Both the position numbers and the translations under genes were made by a program. A model generated the notes under the pieces. It was not told the DNA's origin and did not search any database. It saw only the letters and a list, made by a program, of their open reading frames with translations. Below are positions 42,204-51,768 of a stretch of 64,000 nucleotides of DNA, piece after piece (within the stretch, counting starts at the first letter, position 1; each line of letters starts with the position of its first letter). The stretch is from Cohnella sp. AR92. GTDB lineage: Bacteria > Bacillota > Bacilli > Paenibacillales > Paenibacillaceae. The stretch spans positions 62,001-126,000 of the forward strand of contig NZ_RZJR01000010.1 of the NCBI RefSeq assembly GCF_003990975.1. Direction: 5' to 3'.

Positions 42204-42725
42204 ATGAGGGCTGCATATGATTACAGCTTCGAGACGAATTGGGAGTTCGAGGCCGATATTCGGCAGGTGTGGAGTTATATTGGCGGCGTCGAATACGGCG
42301 CATGGTGGCCGGGGGTTCGCACGGAGCTGGTCCACAAGAGCCCGTCGCCGTTCGGCATCGGCAACAAGTACAAGTTCGATATCCGCACGAAGCTGCCCTA
42401 CACGCTGACCTTCGTGGCGGAAGTCGCCGCGAGAAGGGTTCCGGAGTCCTTGGCGATTCGCGCGACCGGCGATCTGGAGGGCAGAGGCGCTTGGACCTTG
42501 GAGCAGGCCGGAGACGTCGCGCAGGTCCGGTACGTGTGGCAAGTGAACGTAACCAAGCCATGGATGAGAATGCTGGGACCCGCGCTGCGCCCTCTTTTCA
42601 TATGGAATCACGATCAAGTCATGCGCGAGGGCGCCAAGGGACTGGCGAACGCCCTGGGGACCAAACTCAGGAAGAGCGATAAACTCCGTATGCAACCGCC
42701 CCGGTTAGATCAAACTACACGTTAA
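42204..42725 (+). CDS. SRPBCC-family (polyketide cyclase-like) protein
   Basis: Cytoplasmic protein of 173 residues of the START/Bet v1-like fold, recognised from the opening FETNWEFEADIRQVWSYIGG (usual xxxIxAPxexVW pattern), GAWWPGVRTELVHKS and the C-terminal helix HDQVMREGAKGLANALGTKL. Such proteins bind hydrophobic ligands; some are cyclases or lipid carriers. No catalytic residues can be assigned. It lies 27 bp upstream of the ftsH-like gene on the same strand and may be co-transcribed with it. Confidence 0.72.
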   Translation: MRAAYDYSFETNWEFEADIRQVWSYIGGVEYGAWWPGVRTELVHKSPSPFGIGNKYKFDIRTKLPYTLTFVAEVAARRVPESLAIRATGDLEGRGAWTLEQAGDVAQVRYVWQVNVTKPWMRMLGPALRPLFIWNHDQVMREGAKGLANALGTKLRKSDKLRMQPPRLDQTTR

Positions 42726-42752
42726 GAAAAACTTGGGAGACGGGGCGAAGAC

Positions 42753-44605
42753 GTGAAGTCACAAGGGAACTCCAAGAAGCCGCTTATCTATTATCTGATC
42801 GCTGTCGCCGTCGTGGTGCTGCTGCTCAACCTGTTCCTGTTCCCGTCGATCCTGAAGCAGCAGGTGACGCAGGTCGATTACGGAACCTTCCTGTCCATGG
42901 TCGATTCCGGCAGGGCGCGGAGCGTCGAGATCGAGAATTCGAACATCTTGTTCACCGCGGTCGATGAGAAGGGCAACGAGAAGCTGTACTCCACCGGGCG
43001 AATGGACGACTATGTACTGGTGCAACGGTTGTACGAGGCGAAGGTGGAGTTTAAACGGGTCGTTCCGCGAGAGAATTCGCCGATCGTGAATTTCCTGCTG
43101 ACCTGGGTGCTGCCGCTTCTTATCTTCATCGCGATCGGGCAATTCCTCATGCGGACGCTGTCCAAGAAGATGGGCGGCGGACCGGGCGCAATGAAGTTCG
43201 GCAAGAGCAACGCCAAGATCTACGTGGAAGCGCAGACCGGCAAGTCGTTCGAGGATGTCGCCGGCCAGGAAGAAGCGAAGGAAGCGCTCGAGGAGATCGT
43301 CGATTTTCTCGAAACCCCCAGAAGTATCGGGAGATCGGCGCGAAGATTCCGAAGGGCGTGCTGCTCGTCGGGCCTCCGGGAACCGGCAAGACGCTGATCG
43401 CCAAGGCCGTCGCCGGGGAGTCCAAGGTTCCGTTCTTCTCGATCTCGGGATCCGAATTCGTCGAGATGTTCGTCGGCATGGGCGCGGCCCGGGTCCGGGA
43501 CCTGTTCAAGCAAGCGCAGGAGAAGGCTCCGTGTATCGTGTTTATCGACGAGATCGACACTATCGGCAAAAGCCGCAACTCGGGCGGAGGCGGGATGGGA
43601 AGCAACGACGAGAGGGAGCAGACGCTCAATCAGCTGTTGACGGAGATGGACGGATTCGCCGCCGACAAGGGAGTCGTCATTCTGGCGGCGACCAACCGGC
43701 CGGAGACGCTGGACAAGGCGCTGCTCCGGCCGGGGAGGTTCGACCGCCGGGTTCCGGTCGAGCTGCCCGACCTGCGCGGGCGCGAAGCGATTCTTCGCGT
43801 CCACTCCAAGAACGTCAAGATGGGCGACGACATCGACTTCAACGCGATCGCCCGGGCGACGCCGGGGGCGTCGGGAGCGGATCTGGCCAACATTATCAAC
43901 GAAGCGGCGCTCCGCGCGGTCCGGGAGGGACGGAAGGTCGTCCTGCAGAGCGACCTGGAGGAATCGGTCGAAGTCGTCATCGCCGGCTACCAACGCAAGA
44001 ACGCGGTGCTCTCGATGAAGGACAAGCTTACCGTTTCTTATCATGAGATCGGACATGCCCTGGTGGCCGCGAAGCAGAGCCACTCGGCGCCGGTCCACAA
44101 GATCACGATCATCCCGCGCACCTCGGGAGCGCTCGGCTATACGATGCAGATCGAAGAGGGCGAGCAGGTGCTGATGTCCAAGGAGCAGGGAATCGATAAG
44201 ATCGCGGTGTTCATGGGAGGACGCGCCGCGGAGGAGATTATCTTCGGCTCCATCACCTCCGGCGCTTCGAACGATATCGAACAGGCGACGAAGCTGGCCC
44301 GGGCGATGGTAACGCGGTACGGGATGAGCGAAGAGTTCGACATGATGGGCTTGGAGACGGTCAACAACCCTTATCTGGGCGGCGATACCTCGCTTACGGT
44401 ATCTGCCGTTACCGCCGCGAAGATCGACGAGGTCGTTCTGGGCATCATCAAGTCGACCCACAAGAGGGCCCTTGAGATCTTGGAAGAGAACAAGGCGAAG
44501 CTCCACGAGCTCGCGAAGTTCTTGCTGGAGAAGGAAACGATCACCGGCGAAGAGTTTATGTCCATCCTGGAGAAGCCTCTTGACACTCCCGTTGACGAAG
44601 CATAG
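42753..44605 (+). pseudogene. ftsH: FtsH-like AAA+ zinc metalloprotease, interrupted by a -1 frameshift
   Basis: Two overlapping frames together give a full FtsH of about 617 residues. Frame one (to 43397) has two membrane helices around the external domain and reads to [10 protein letters not shown]. Frame two resumes at [13 protein letters not shown], with Walker A GPPGTGKT, Walker B FIDEID, the SRH region and the zinc site SYHEIGHAL plus the distal NDIEQAT acid. The break is at 43311-43319, GAAACCCCC, where one base is missing relative to an in-frame E-N-P-Q reading. As written, only a membrane stub is made. Reasons could be a true mutation, an assembly error at the homopolymer or, less likely, ribosomal slippage. 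It starts at GTG. Confidence 0.85.
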
Positions 44606-44619
44606 AATAATCAACAATT

Positions 44620-44829
44620 AAACATTCCGGATCATGCCGATGAAGAGATTCCAACTCGGAGGCGTTCTCGTCAAGAGCAGCCCGTCAAGGGCCGGCTCCT
44701 AAGCTTACCGGCCCCGCCCGTTACCGCGGAACCAAGAGGATCGGATCGCGCCGAGCGCGATCCGATCAAGTTGGGTGGCACCGCGAGCAGACGCTCCTCG
44801 TCCCAATTAGGGACGAGGAGCGTCTTTTT
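44620..44829 (+). promoter_or_regulatory. T-box riboswitch leader (serine)
   Basis: The T-box core TGGGTGGCACCGCG (44772-44785) is followed by a terminator stem GACGCTCCTCGTCCC / complement (44790-44824) and TTTTT. Before it lies a perfect 12-bp stem III (44739-44750 with 44756-44767). The upstream part has a hairpin GGGCCGG / CCGGCCC (44689-44714) whose loop contains UCC, a possible serine specifier, but stem I is short and the specifier assignment is tentative. The downstream gene is serC, so sensing of uncharged tRNA-Ser is expected. Confidence 0.85.
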
Positions 44830-44863
44830 GTTACCCAACAAACGGGAGAGAGGGCGAGGAACG

Positions 44864-45949
44864 ATGAATCGGGCGTACAATTTTAATCCGGGACCGGCGG
44901 CGCTGCCGCTGGAAGTGCTGGAGCAGGCGCGGGACACTTTCGTCGAGTACGGAGAGCAAGGCATGTCGTTGATGGAGATGTCGCATCGCAGCAAGCCGGT
45001 GGAACGGATGGTCGAGGAGACGGAGAAGCTCCTGCTGGAGCTGATCGGGATTCCTTCCGGTTATCGGGTTCTGTTCATGGGGGGAGGCGCGAGCGCGCAG
45101 TTCGCCTTGCTGCCGCTTAATTACCTGACGGAGGGCAAAGTCGGGCGTTACGTGCTGTCGGGGAACTTCTCGGAGAAGGCCTATCAGGAAGCCCAAACGA
45201 TCGGGGCTGCGGAGATCGTCGCCAGCGGCAAGGCGGACCGCTGGGGGCGGCTCCCGGACCTGTCGAAGCTCGCCTTCGGCGACGATACGGCTTATGTTCA
45301 CTTGACGACGAACAATACGATCGAAGGCTCGCAGTGGCAGGAGTTCCCCGATACGGGAGCGATTCCGCTCATCGGAGATATGACCAGCGATATCCTGAGC
45401 CGGAGCATCGACTGGACGAGGTTCGCGATGTTCTATGCGGGGGCGCAGAAGAACCTGGGACCGGCGGGCGTGACGGCCGTCGTGATCCGGGATGATCTGC
45501 TGGAGCGGGGCAACGGGAAGATCCCGACGATTTTCCAATATGCCGCCTTCGCGAAGAACAATTCGCTCTACAACACGCCTCCGGTCCATTCCATCTACAT
45601 GATGAAGCTAATGCTGGAATGGGCGGTGAGCCAAGGCGGCGTCGCCGAGCTGGAGAAGCGGAACAGGCAGAAGGCGGGGATTCTCTACGAGGCGATCGAC
45701 GCCAGCGGCGGTTTCTATCAAGGGATCGTGGAGAAGCCATACCGTTCCATCATGAACGCTACGTGGAGAATGAAGGATGAAGCGCTGGAGAAGCAGTTCG
45801 CGAAGGAAGCTGACGAAGCCGGACTGGTCGGCCTCGCCGGCCACCGCAGCGTCGGAGGCTTGCGCGCTTCCATCTACAACGCGGTGCCGACGGAGGCTTG
45901 CGAGGCTCTTGCCGGATTCATGGGCGATTTCGCGAGAAGGCACGGATAA
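44864..45949 (+). CDS. serC: Phosphoserine aminotransferase
   Basis: PLP enzyme of 361 residues that converts 3-phosphohydroxypyruvate and glutamate to phosphoserine. The ATG at 44864 follows GGGAGAGAGGGCGAGG and comes after the T-box; the longer frame would run through the riboswitch. Motifs are YNFNPGPAALPLEVLEQA, MEMSHRSKP, FMGGGASAQFALLPLNYL and the PLP Lys in FYAGAQKNLGPAGVT. The C-terminus LAGHRSVGGLRASIYNAVPT is complete. Regulation by the T-box links serine synthesis to tRNA charging. Confidence 0.95.
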   Translation: MNRAYNFNPGPAALPLEVLEQARDTFVEYGEQGMSLMEMSHRSKPVERMVEETEKLLLELIGIPSGYRVLFMGGGASAQFALLPLNYLTEGKVGRYVLSGNFSEKAYQEAQTIGAAEIVASGKADRWGRLPDLSKLAFGDDTAYVHLTTNNTIEGSQWQEFPDTGAIPLIGDMTSDILSRSIDWTRFAMFYAGAQKNLGPAGVTAVVIRDDLLERGNGKIPTIFQYAAFAKNNSLYNTPPVHSIYMMKLMLEWAVSQGGVAELEKRNRQKAGILYEAIDASGGFYQGIVEKPYRSIMNATWRMKDEALEKQFAKEADEAGLVGLAGHRSVGGLRASIYNAVPTEACEALAGFMGDFARRHG

Positions 45950-45973
45950 GAGGTATTTTCACGGAGAAGAGAT

Positions 45974-46585
45974 TTAAGCCTCCCGAGGATGGAGAGGGGC
46001 TTGAATCTCTTTTTCCTGTGTTAGGCGCTTGGCGATCTTGTTCTTGTACAGGTTCACGACGAAGGAGATGATCGCGACGGAGACGGCGGAGTAGATCATG
46101 CCCTCCCAACCGATCGTATACCAACTGCTCAGAACCACGAGGACATCCAGGGAGAACATTGCGATACCGGGATTCCAGCCATAGGTTTTCTGCAGAAGCA
46201 GGACCAGAATCGTCGTGCCCCCGAGGGAAGACTTGCACATGAACAGCAGAGACATGCCTATTCCGCACAGGACGCTGCCGAACACGGTACCGAACCAGAC
46301 GGGGGTGTCGAGCGCTGGGATCGTTCCGGTGACCGAGGAGATTGCGCTGAGCAAGAGAATGGCAGCAAGAGAGGACAGCGTGAACGACCTTCCCATCGCG
46401 AAGAACGAGAGGAGGAAGAACGGAACGTTGATCAGGATGTAGGTCAGGTAGAAGGGGAAGTCCAGCCAGTAGGATGTGCTAAGGGCCAATCCGATCGTTC
46501 CTCCCGTACCGACGTGGGATTGATGAAGCACTAGGATCCCGAAGCCCATGACGAGGCAACTGGCGAATAGTTTGATTGCGTTCAT
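45974..46585 (-). CDS. YitT/YczE-family membrane protein
   Basis: Membrane protein of 203 residues with five or six hydrophobic helices. The ATG at 46585 follows CGGAGGG; a longer frame would extend into the promoter. The pattern MGFGILVLHQSHVGTGGTIG and SLLFMCKSSLGGTTILVLLL matches the YitT/YczE (DUF161-like) repeat with GGT motifs. Its function is unknown. A TTGCGA-17-TATAAT promoter lies 53 bp upstream. It converges with serC across a 24-bp gap without a clear terminator. Confidence 0.75.
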   Translation of the reverse strand: MNAIKLFASCLVMGFGILVLHQSHVGTGGTIGLALSTSYWLDFPFYLTYILINVPFFLLSFFAMGRSFTLSSLAAILLLSAISSVTGTIPALDTPVWFGTVFGSVLCGIGMSLLFMCKSSLGGTTILVLLLQKTYGWNPGIAMFSLDVLVVLSSWYTIGWEGMIYSAVSVAIISFVVNLYKNKIAKRLTQEKEIQAPLHPREA

Positions 46586-46637
46586 ACGATAACCCTCCGG
46601 AATCCAACGCTCATCGGTGTTGGAAGATATCGGATTG

Positions 46638-46666
46638 ATTATAGAAGGGAAGAATGGGGCTCGCAA
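46638..46666 (-). promoter_or_regulatory. Sigma-A promoter of the YitT-family gene
   Basis: On the minus strand TTGCGA, 17 bp, TATAAT. Between this and the next gene at 46859, the remaining 190 bp holds only a small hairpin (GCTTTGC/GCAAAGC at 46697-46714) and the terminator below; no gene is seen. Confidence 0.65.
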
Positions 46667-46802
46667 GAACGCGAGTTGACGCTTCTACGTGCATTCGCTT
46701 TGCCTGAGCAAAGCGGGAAAAGCCTGTCGCATCAAGGCCTCGGCCGAGATCATTCGTTTGTCCGGGTGCTCCCGGGGGAACATCTACAGCCACGAAACAA
46801 GA

Positions 46803-46834
46803 AAGCGCCGAGAGCTTGAACGCTCCCGGCGCTT
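46803..46834 (-). terminator. Terminator after DsbA/FrnE-like gene
   Basis: Stem AAGCGCCG / CGGCGCTT, followed on the minus strand by TTCTTGTTT. Confidence 0.65.
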
Positions 46835-46858
46835 CCGTTTTGTTCGGTTCGAATGACC

Positions 46859-47500
46859 TTACGCCTTGCTCTCGGAATAAGCCTTCTCCAGAGCTTGCAG
46901 GAATACCTCGGTCGGCTGCGCGCCGGACACCGCGTACTTGCGGTCCAGCACGAAGAACGGTACGCCGCGGACGCCGAATTGCGCGGCCAGCTGCTCGTCC
47001 TCGCGAACCTCCGACGAGAACTCGTCGTTCTTCAGCGCGGCCAGGGCGCCTTCGCGGTCAAGACCGATCTCGACGGCTAGGCCGGCGAGTGTCTCGTGGT
47101 CGCCGATGTGCAGCCCGTCGGTGAAGTAAGCCTTGAACAGCCTCTCCGCCATCTCTTCGCGCTTGCCGAATTGAGCCGCGTAGTGCGTCAGGCGGTGAGC
47201 GTCGAACGAGTTGGTGAGAATGGACTTGTCCATGTGGTAGTCCAAGCCGATCGCCTTCGCTTGTTCGGTTAAGCTGCGGTTATTCGCCGCCGCTTGCTCA
47301 ACGGTCATGCCGTACTTCTTGGCAAGCATCTCGTTGACGTTGTAATCCACGTCGCGCTTCGCGTTCGGATCGAGCTCGAAGCTGCGGAATTGCACTTCTA
47401 TATCGCCGCCGTGGCCGAACTGCTCCAGCGCGCCTTCCAATCTGCGCTTGCCGATGTAGCAGAACGGGCAGGCAAAGTCGGACCATACTTCGATTTTCAT
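46859..47500 (-). CDS. DsbA-family oxidoreductase (FrnE-like)
   Basis: Cytoplasmic thiol oxidoreductase of 213 residues without a signal peptide. The thioredoxin fold opens MKIEVWSDFACPFCYIGKRR with a CPFC active site, has the helical insert NNRSLTEQAKAIGLDYHMDK and ends with the cis-Pro strand GVRGVPFFVLDRKYAVSGAQ. FrnE-type proteins isomerise or reduce disulfides and take part in oxidative stress tolerance. It is transcribed from behind the AraC gene with a 19-bp gap, so the two may form an operon. Confidence 0.9.
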   Translation of the reverse strand: MKIEVWSDFACPFCYIGKRRLEGALEQFGHGGDIEVQFRSFELDPNAKRDVDYNVNEMLAKKYGMTVEQAAANNRSLTEQAKAIGLDYHMDKSILTNSFDAHRLTHYAAQFGKREEMAERLFKAYFTDGLHIGDHETLAGLAVEIGLDREGALAALKNDEFSSEVREDEQLAAQFGVRGVPFFVLDRKYAVSGAQPTEVFLQALEKAYSESKA

Positions 47501-47519
47501 CGAACTTCCTCCTAATCAC

Positions 47520-48356
47520 CTATGTTTCATTATTAAATGTAACATACTTCGTTTTTGAAAGGAATAACCATTCGTTTCTTCGCGCGGACGGCGGATAACC
47601 CTTGATGGCCTTGAAGACGTTGCTGAAATACGAGATGTCGTGGAACCCGCAGCGGTCGGCGATCTGCGTCACGGAGAATCCGCCGGTCGACAGCAGCATC
47701 TCGGCGTGATTGATGCGGATCAGGTTGACGTACTCTTTGAACGAATAACCGGTGTTCTTCTTAAACAGTTTGCCCAAATAGACGGGGTGCAGGTTCACGA
47801 GTTTGGCCATGTCGGACAAGTGCAGCTCCTCCGGGTAGTGCTCGCTCACGTATTCCAGAATCCTATTGATCCTCTGATCCGATTGATGGGAGTTCTGAAG
47901 ATAAGAGTTGACGAGTAGGCGATGGAGAATGAGCATGAACAGGGCTCTGGATTGCAGGATATATCCCGGCTGCTTGCCCATCCACACCTGCGTGAATTGC
48001 TTGATGTAACCGTAGATCTCGTTCGTGATGACGTTCTTGGTTACGGTCTGGAGCGGGAGCGGGGTAGGGCTTCCCGGTTCCCAGTTGAAGTTGAAGGCAT
48101 AAGAGTGCATCGGGTTCTCCTTGTCCGTATAAGCCTCGCGAACGTTGCCCAGCGGAATGTAGATCACGTCTCCGGCCTCGACATCGTATTGGACGTCGTT
48201 GACGTAATAGGTCGACTTGCCTTCGACGACGAACGTTAGATCATGGAACTGGATCTTCTGTTTGATAATCTCCCAATCGGGGAAGCACCGCCTATCGACA
48301 AAATAATTGATCCACGGCACATAATTCTGCAATTGTTCGAGCTCCAGTTCGATCAC
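47520..48356 (-). CDS. AraC-family regulator near the glucuronoxylan genes
   Basis: Regulator of 278 residues. The N-terminal cupin-like domain (DLTFVEGKSTYYVNDVQYD-type strands, GDVIYIPLGNVREAYTDKEN) is followed by a C-terminal AraC domain with two helix-turn-helix motifs (LSDMAKLVNLHPVYLGKLFK and VTQIADRCGFHDISYFSNVF). It is divergent from the alpha-glucuronidase gene over a 205-bp region that contains a cre-like motif, so it most likely controls the xylan-derived aldouronate genes. The inducer, perhaps an aldouronate or glucuronate, is inferred. Confidence 0.87.
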   Translation of the reverse strand: MIELELEQLQNYVPWINYFVDRRCFPDWEIIKQKIQFHDLTFVVEGKSTYYVNDVQYDVEAGDVIYIPLGNVREAYTDKENPMHSYAFNFNWEPGSPTPLPLQTVTKNVITNEIYGYIKQFTQVWMGKQPGYILQSRALFMLILHRLLVNSYLQNSHQSDQRINRILEYVSEHYPEELHLSDMAKLVNLHPVYLGKLFKKNTGYSFKEYVNLIRINHAEMLLSTGGFSVTQIADRCGFHDISYFSNVFKAIKGYPPSARRNEWLFLSKTKYVTFNNET

Positions 48357-48416
48357 CTGCTCCCGAAAAAGATGTTTAATAATTACAAGTTTTAGTCTAG
48401 TTTCCCCATAGCAAAA

Positions 48417-48430
48417 TGTAAACGCTTAAT
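48417..48430. promoter_or_regulatory. cre-like motif before the GH67 gene
   Basis: TGTAAACGCTTAAT shares the TGnAAnCGnTT core of catabolite-responsive elements (CcpA). It lies between the divergent AraC and alpha-glucuronidase genes. Confidence 0.5.
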
Positions 48431-48561
48431 TCTATAATGTTCACATAAGAACCATTAAAGAGCAAATATATACATGATTTTCCGAACTGTTTGCATGGGC
48501 ATGGAGAACTACGTTCGCTCGAGATTGGTTTAATTGTTGCAAGCTCCTTGGAGGTTACAGA

Positions 48562-50691
48562 GTGGCAGAGAACAAGACGATGGACATGGGAATGAGCCGC
48601 CAGAATGGGGAGCCGATTAGCGATGCCTACCAAGCTTGGCTGCGATACGTCCGGCTGAAGCCGGAACTCGCGAAAGAATATTCCTCTTGGTGCGGCGCGG
48701 CGATCGTCGTCGCTTCCGAAGGGGCTCCACTACTGGCGACGGCGCGGAAAGAACTCGCTGCCGGTATCGAATCCATGCTTGGCTTCGCTCCTCAAGAGAG
48801 CGAACAGAGTCAAGGGAACGAGAATTCAGGTCAAGAAGGCTTCCTGCTCATTGGAACATTAGGCGAGAAAGAGCTTCAAAACGTAGCAAGCGAGAGCGAA
48901 AGGTCAGCGCTGGGCAGCGAGGGTTATCTCCTTCGAACCGTCGAAGAACCGGGGCGTCGCTTCATCGCCATCGCAGGCAATACGGATCGAGGGGCTCTGT
49001 ATGGAGCGTTCCACTTCCTGCGTCTGATGCAGACCGGACAGCCGATTCGCGGCTTGAACGTCGTCGAACGGCCGGCCGGCAGCCTAAGGATGATCAACCA
49101 TTGGGACAACATGGACGGAAGCGTGGAACGCGGGTATGCGGGCCGATCGATCTTCTATCTCGACGGGGTTTTCCGGGAGGATTGGGGACGGATCCGGGAT
49201 TATGCCCGGCTGATGGCGGCCATTGGGCTGAACGCGGTCTCGATCAACAACGTGAACGTCCACGAGACGGAGACGAGGCTGATCGCTCCCGAGCTTCTTC
49301 CGACCGTGGCGAAGGCGGCCGGCGTGTTCCGTGAATACGGAGTCCGGCTGTACCTCAGCATCAACTTCGCGAGCCCGATGGAGCTGGGAGAGCTTGGGAC
49401 GGCCGATCCGCTCGACCCGCAGGTTCGGCGGTGGTGGGCGGAACGGGCAGCCGACGTGTACCGGCACATTCCGGATTTCGGCGGCTTCGTGGTGAAGGCC
49501 GACTCGGAATTCCGGCCGGGGCCGTTCACCTACGGACGGGACCACGCGGACGGAGCGAATATGCTCGCCGATGCGCTCCGGCCTCACGGGGGCATCGTGG
49601 TCTGGCGCTGCTTCGTGTACGACTGCCTGCAGGATTGGCGGGACCGAACCATCGACCGGGCCCGGGCGGCTTACGACCACTTCCGTCCGCTAGATGGGAA
49701 GTTCGCCGACAACGTGGTGCTGCAGATCAAGAACGGACCGGTCGATTTCCAGGTTCGTGAGCCCGCGTCCCCGTTGTTCGGCGGAATGCAGGCGACCAAT
49801 CAGCTGTTGGAGCTGCAGATTACGCAGGAGTACACCGGGCAGCAGAAGCACTTGTGCTATCTGGTTCCCCAGTGGAAGGAAGTCATCGACTTCGACACCT
49901 GCGCCATCGGCGAAGGCTCGACGGTCGCGAAGGCGGCGACCGGAGAACTGTTCGGCCGCCCGGTCGGGGGATTCGCCGGCGTCGCCAACATCGGCGACGA
50001 GAGCAATTGGACCGGAAATCCGCTGGCCCAAGCGAACTATTATGGATACGGCCGGCTGGCTTGGCGGCCGGAGCTGACGGCGGAGCAGATCACGGACGAA
50101 TGGGTGAAGCTGACGTTCGGGGACGATCCCGGGGTCGTCGAGACGATCAGCCGCATGCTGCTGGAATCCTGGAGCATCTACGAGAACTACACGTCTCCGC
50201 TCGGCATCGGATGGATGGTCAATCCGGGCCACCATTACGGGCCTAACGTCGACGGCTACGAATATTCCCTGTGGGGCACGTACCACTATGCGGACAGCCG
50301 GGGACTTGGCGTCGACCGCACCGTCCGCACGGGAACGGGCTACGCCGGACAATACCATGGGGCTCCCGCCGCAATCTACGAATCCGTCGAGAGCTGTCCG
50401 GACGAGCTGCTGCTCTTTTTCCACCATCTCCCTTACTCGCATGTGCTGAAGTCCGGCAAGACGATCATCCAGCACATCTACGACTCGCACTTCGAAGGGG
50501 TGGAACAGGCGGAAGGGCTGATCGTATCGTGGCGAGGACTCGAAGGGAAGATCGATGGCGAGCGTTACGAGAGCGTGCTCAGCCGGCTGAAGCTGCAAGC
50601 GAAGCACGCGGCGGAGTGGCGGGATGTCATCAACACGTACTTTTATCGCAAGTCCGGCGTTCCGGATGCGCATAATCGGACGATCTATTAA
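48562..50691 (+). CDS. Alpha-glucuronidase, GH67
   Basis: Cytoplasmic enzyme of 709 residues that removes 4-O-methyl-glucuronic acid from the non-reducing end of aldouronates. It starts at GTG behind TTGGAGG. GH67 hallmarks are [39 protein letters not shown]-type strands, the acid residue in [20 protein letters not shown] and the base residues in [12 protein letters not shown] and [10 protein letters not shown]. It has no signal peptide, in line with uptake of aldouronates by the ABC transporter encoded next. The C-terminus DAHNRTIY is complete for the family. Confidence 0.95.
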   Translation: MAENKTMDMGMSRQNGEPISDAYQAWLRYVRLKPELAKEYSSWCGAAIVVASEGAPLLATARKELAAGIESMLGFAPQESEQSQGNENSGQEGFLLIGTLGEKELQNVASESERSALGSEGYLLRTVEEPGRRFIAIAGNTDRGALYGAFHFLRLMQTGQPIRGLNVVERPAGSLRMINHWDNMDGSVERGYAGRSIFYLDGVFREDWGRIRDYARLMAAIGLNAVSINNVNVHETETRLIAPELLPTVAKAAGVFREYGVRLYLSINFASPMELGELGTADPLDPQVRRWWAERAADVYRHIPDFGGFVVKADSEFRPGPFTYGRDHADGANMLADALRPHGGIVVWRCFVYDCLQDWRDRTIDRARAAYDHFRPLDGKFADNVVLQIKNGPVDFQVREPASPLFGGMQATNQLLELQITQEYTGQQKHLCYLVPQWKEVIDFDTCAIGEGSTVAKAATGELFGRPVGGFAGVANIGDESNWTGNPLAQANYYGYGRLAWRPELTAEQITDEWVKLTFGDDPGVVETISRMLLESWSIYENYTSPLGIGWMVNPGHHYGPNVDGYEYSLWGTYHYADSRGLGVDRTVRTGTGYAGQYHGAPAAIYESVESCPDELLLFFHHLPYSHVLKSGKTIIQHIYDSHFEGVEQAEGLIVSWRGLEGKIDGERYESVLSRLKLQAKHAAEWRDVINTYFYRKSGVPDAHNRTIY

Positions 50692-50741
50692 GCGGATTAA
50701 GCGGATGCCGAATTCGGGATTCGCTTTCTATCCAAGAAAAA

Positions 50742-50755
50742 TGTAAGCGATTACC
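50742..50755. promoter_or_regulatory. cre-like motif before the transporter genes
   Basis: TGTAAGCGATTACC, 35 bp before the first permease gene, with the same core as the sites at 48417, 62373 and 62460. Confidence 0.5.
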
Positions 50756-50790
50756 GAAGCGGCGAATTTCAAGATGGAAGCGGTGATGTC

Positions 50791-51753
50791 ATGTTAGCCG
50801 AAGAGAAGGTTGCTCGAACGATTCCCCGGACTCCTCAAACCTCTCTTTTAAGACACGTAAGAAAAGAGTGGAAGCTGTACTCGTTTCTCGTTATTCCCGT
50901 CCTCTACTTTCTGATCTTTAAATACGCTCCGATGATAGGGAACATTATCGCCTTCCGGAAATATAGAGGCGGTCCCAATATTTTTGGAACCGAATGGGTA
51001 GGTCTGCATTACTTCAAGATGTTCTGGAAGGACTCTGCTTTCTGGAGAGCTTTCTATAACACGATTTTCCTGAGCATCTCCTATTTGATCGTCCGTTTTC
51101 CGCTTACGTTAATCTTCGCTTTGTTGCTGAACGAGCTTCGCAGCATTAAAGTGAAGAAATTTGTTCAGACCGTTTCTTATCTGCCGCACTTTATCTCCAT
51201 GGTAATCGTGGTAGGGATGATCAAGGAGATGGTCTCCTTGACTGGCCCCATCAACACGCTGCTCGGTCATCTGGGGATAGAGAAAATATCGTTCATCCAA
51301 CAGCCGGGTTGGTTCCCGTCGCTCTACATCACGTCCGGCATCTGGCAGGGGCTTGGCTGGGGCACGATCCTGTACCTGGCTGCGATGACCGGCATCAACA
51401 CCGAACTGTACGAGGCGGCTAAGGTCGACGGGGCGAGCCGGTTCCGAAGGGCATGGCACGTTACCATTCCAGGAATCCTGCCTACCATCATGGTCCTTCT
51501 CATTCTCGATATCGGCGGCATCATGGGATCGAACTTCGAGAAAGTGTTGCTGCTTTACAATCCGCTTACTTACGAGACCGGGGATGTCCTCTCCACTTAC
51601 GTGTATCGGATGGGGATCGGCGGCAAAGAAGGCATCGGCGGCAACTTCAGTTACGCGACCGCTGTCGGTTTGTTCGAGGGTGTCGTCGGTTTGATTCTGG
51701 TGACCATGGCGAACTTCGTCTCCAAGAAGACGACGAAGACGAGCTTGTGGTAG
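50791..51753 (+). CDS. LplB-type ABC transporter permease (aldouronate uptake)
   Basis: Permease of 320 residues with six helices and the EAA loop YEAAKVDGASRFRRAWHVTI. The N-terminus (KLYSFLVIPVLYFLIFKYAP, MIGNIIAFRKY) is characteristic of the LplB branch of carbohydrate permeases. Together with the next gene and the binding protein it forms the aldotetraouronic-acid-type transporter found beside agu67 and xyn10 in xylanolytic Paenibacillus. No ATPase gene is present in the cluster. Confidence 0.92.
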   Translation: MLAEEKVARTIPRTPQTSLLRHVRKEWKLYSFLVIPVLYFLIFKYAPMIGNIIAFRKYRGGPNIFGTEWVGLHYFKMFWKDSAFWRAFYNTIFLSISYLIVRFPLTLIFALLLNELRSIKVKKFVQTVSYLPHFISMVIVVGMIKEMVSLTGPINTLLGHLGIEKISFIQQPGWFPSLYITSGIWQGLGWGTILYLAAMTGINTELYEAAKVDGASRFRRAWHVTIPGILPTIMVLLILDIGGIMGSNFEKVLLLYNPLTYETGDVLSTYVYRMGIGGKEGIGGNFSYATAVGLFEGVVGLILVTMANFVSKKTTKTSLW

Positions 51754-51768
51754 AAAGGAGCAAGACGC

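Noticed and set aside
43305-43325. Programmed -1 frameshift in ftsH
   Set aside because: The A-ACC-CCC context is not a canonical X-XXY-YYZ slippery heptamer and no pseudoknot was recognised; a base loss is simpler.
43220-44617. 465-residue open frame opposite ftsH
   Set aside because: It mirrors the FtsH codons and has no domain or ribosome site.
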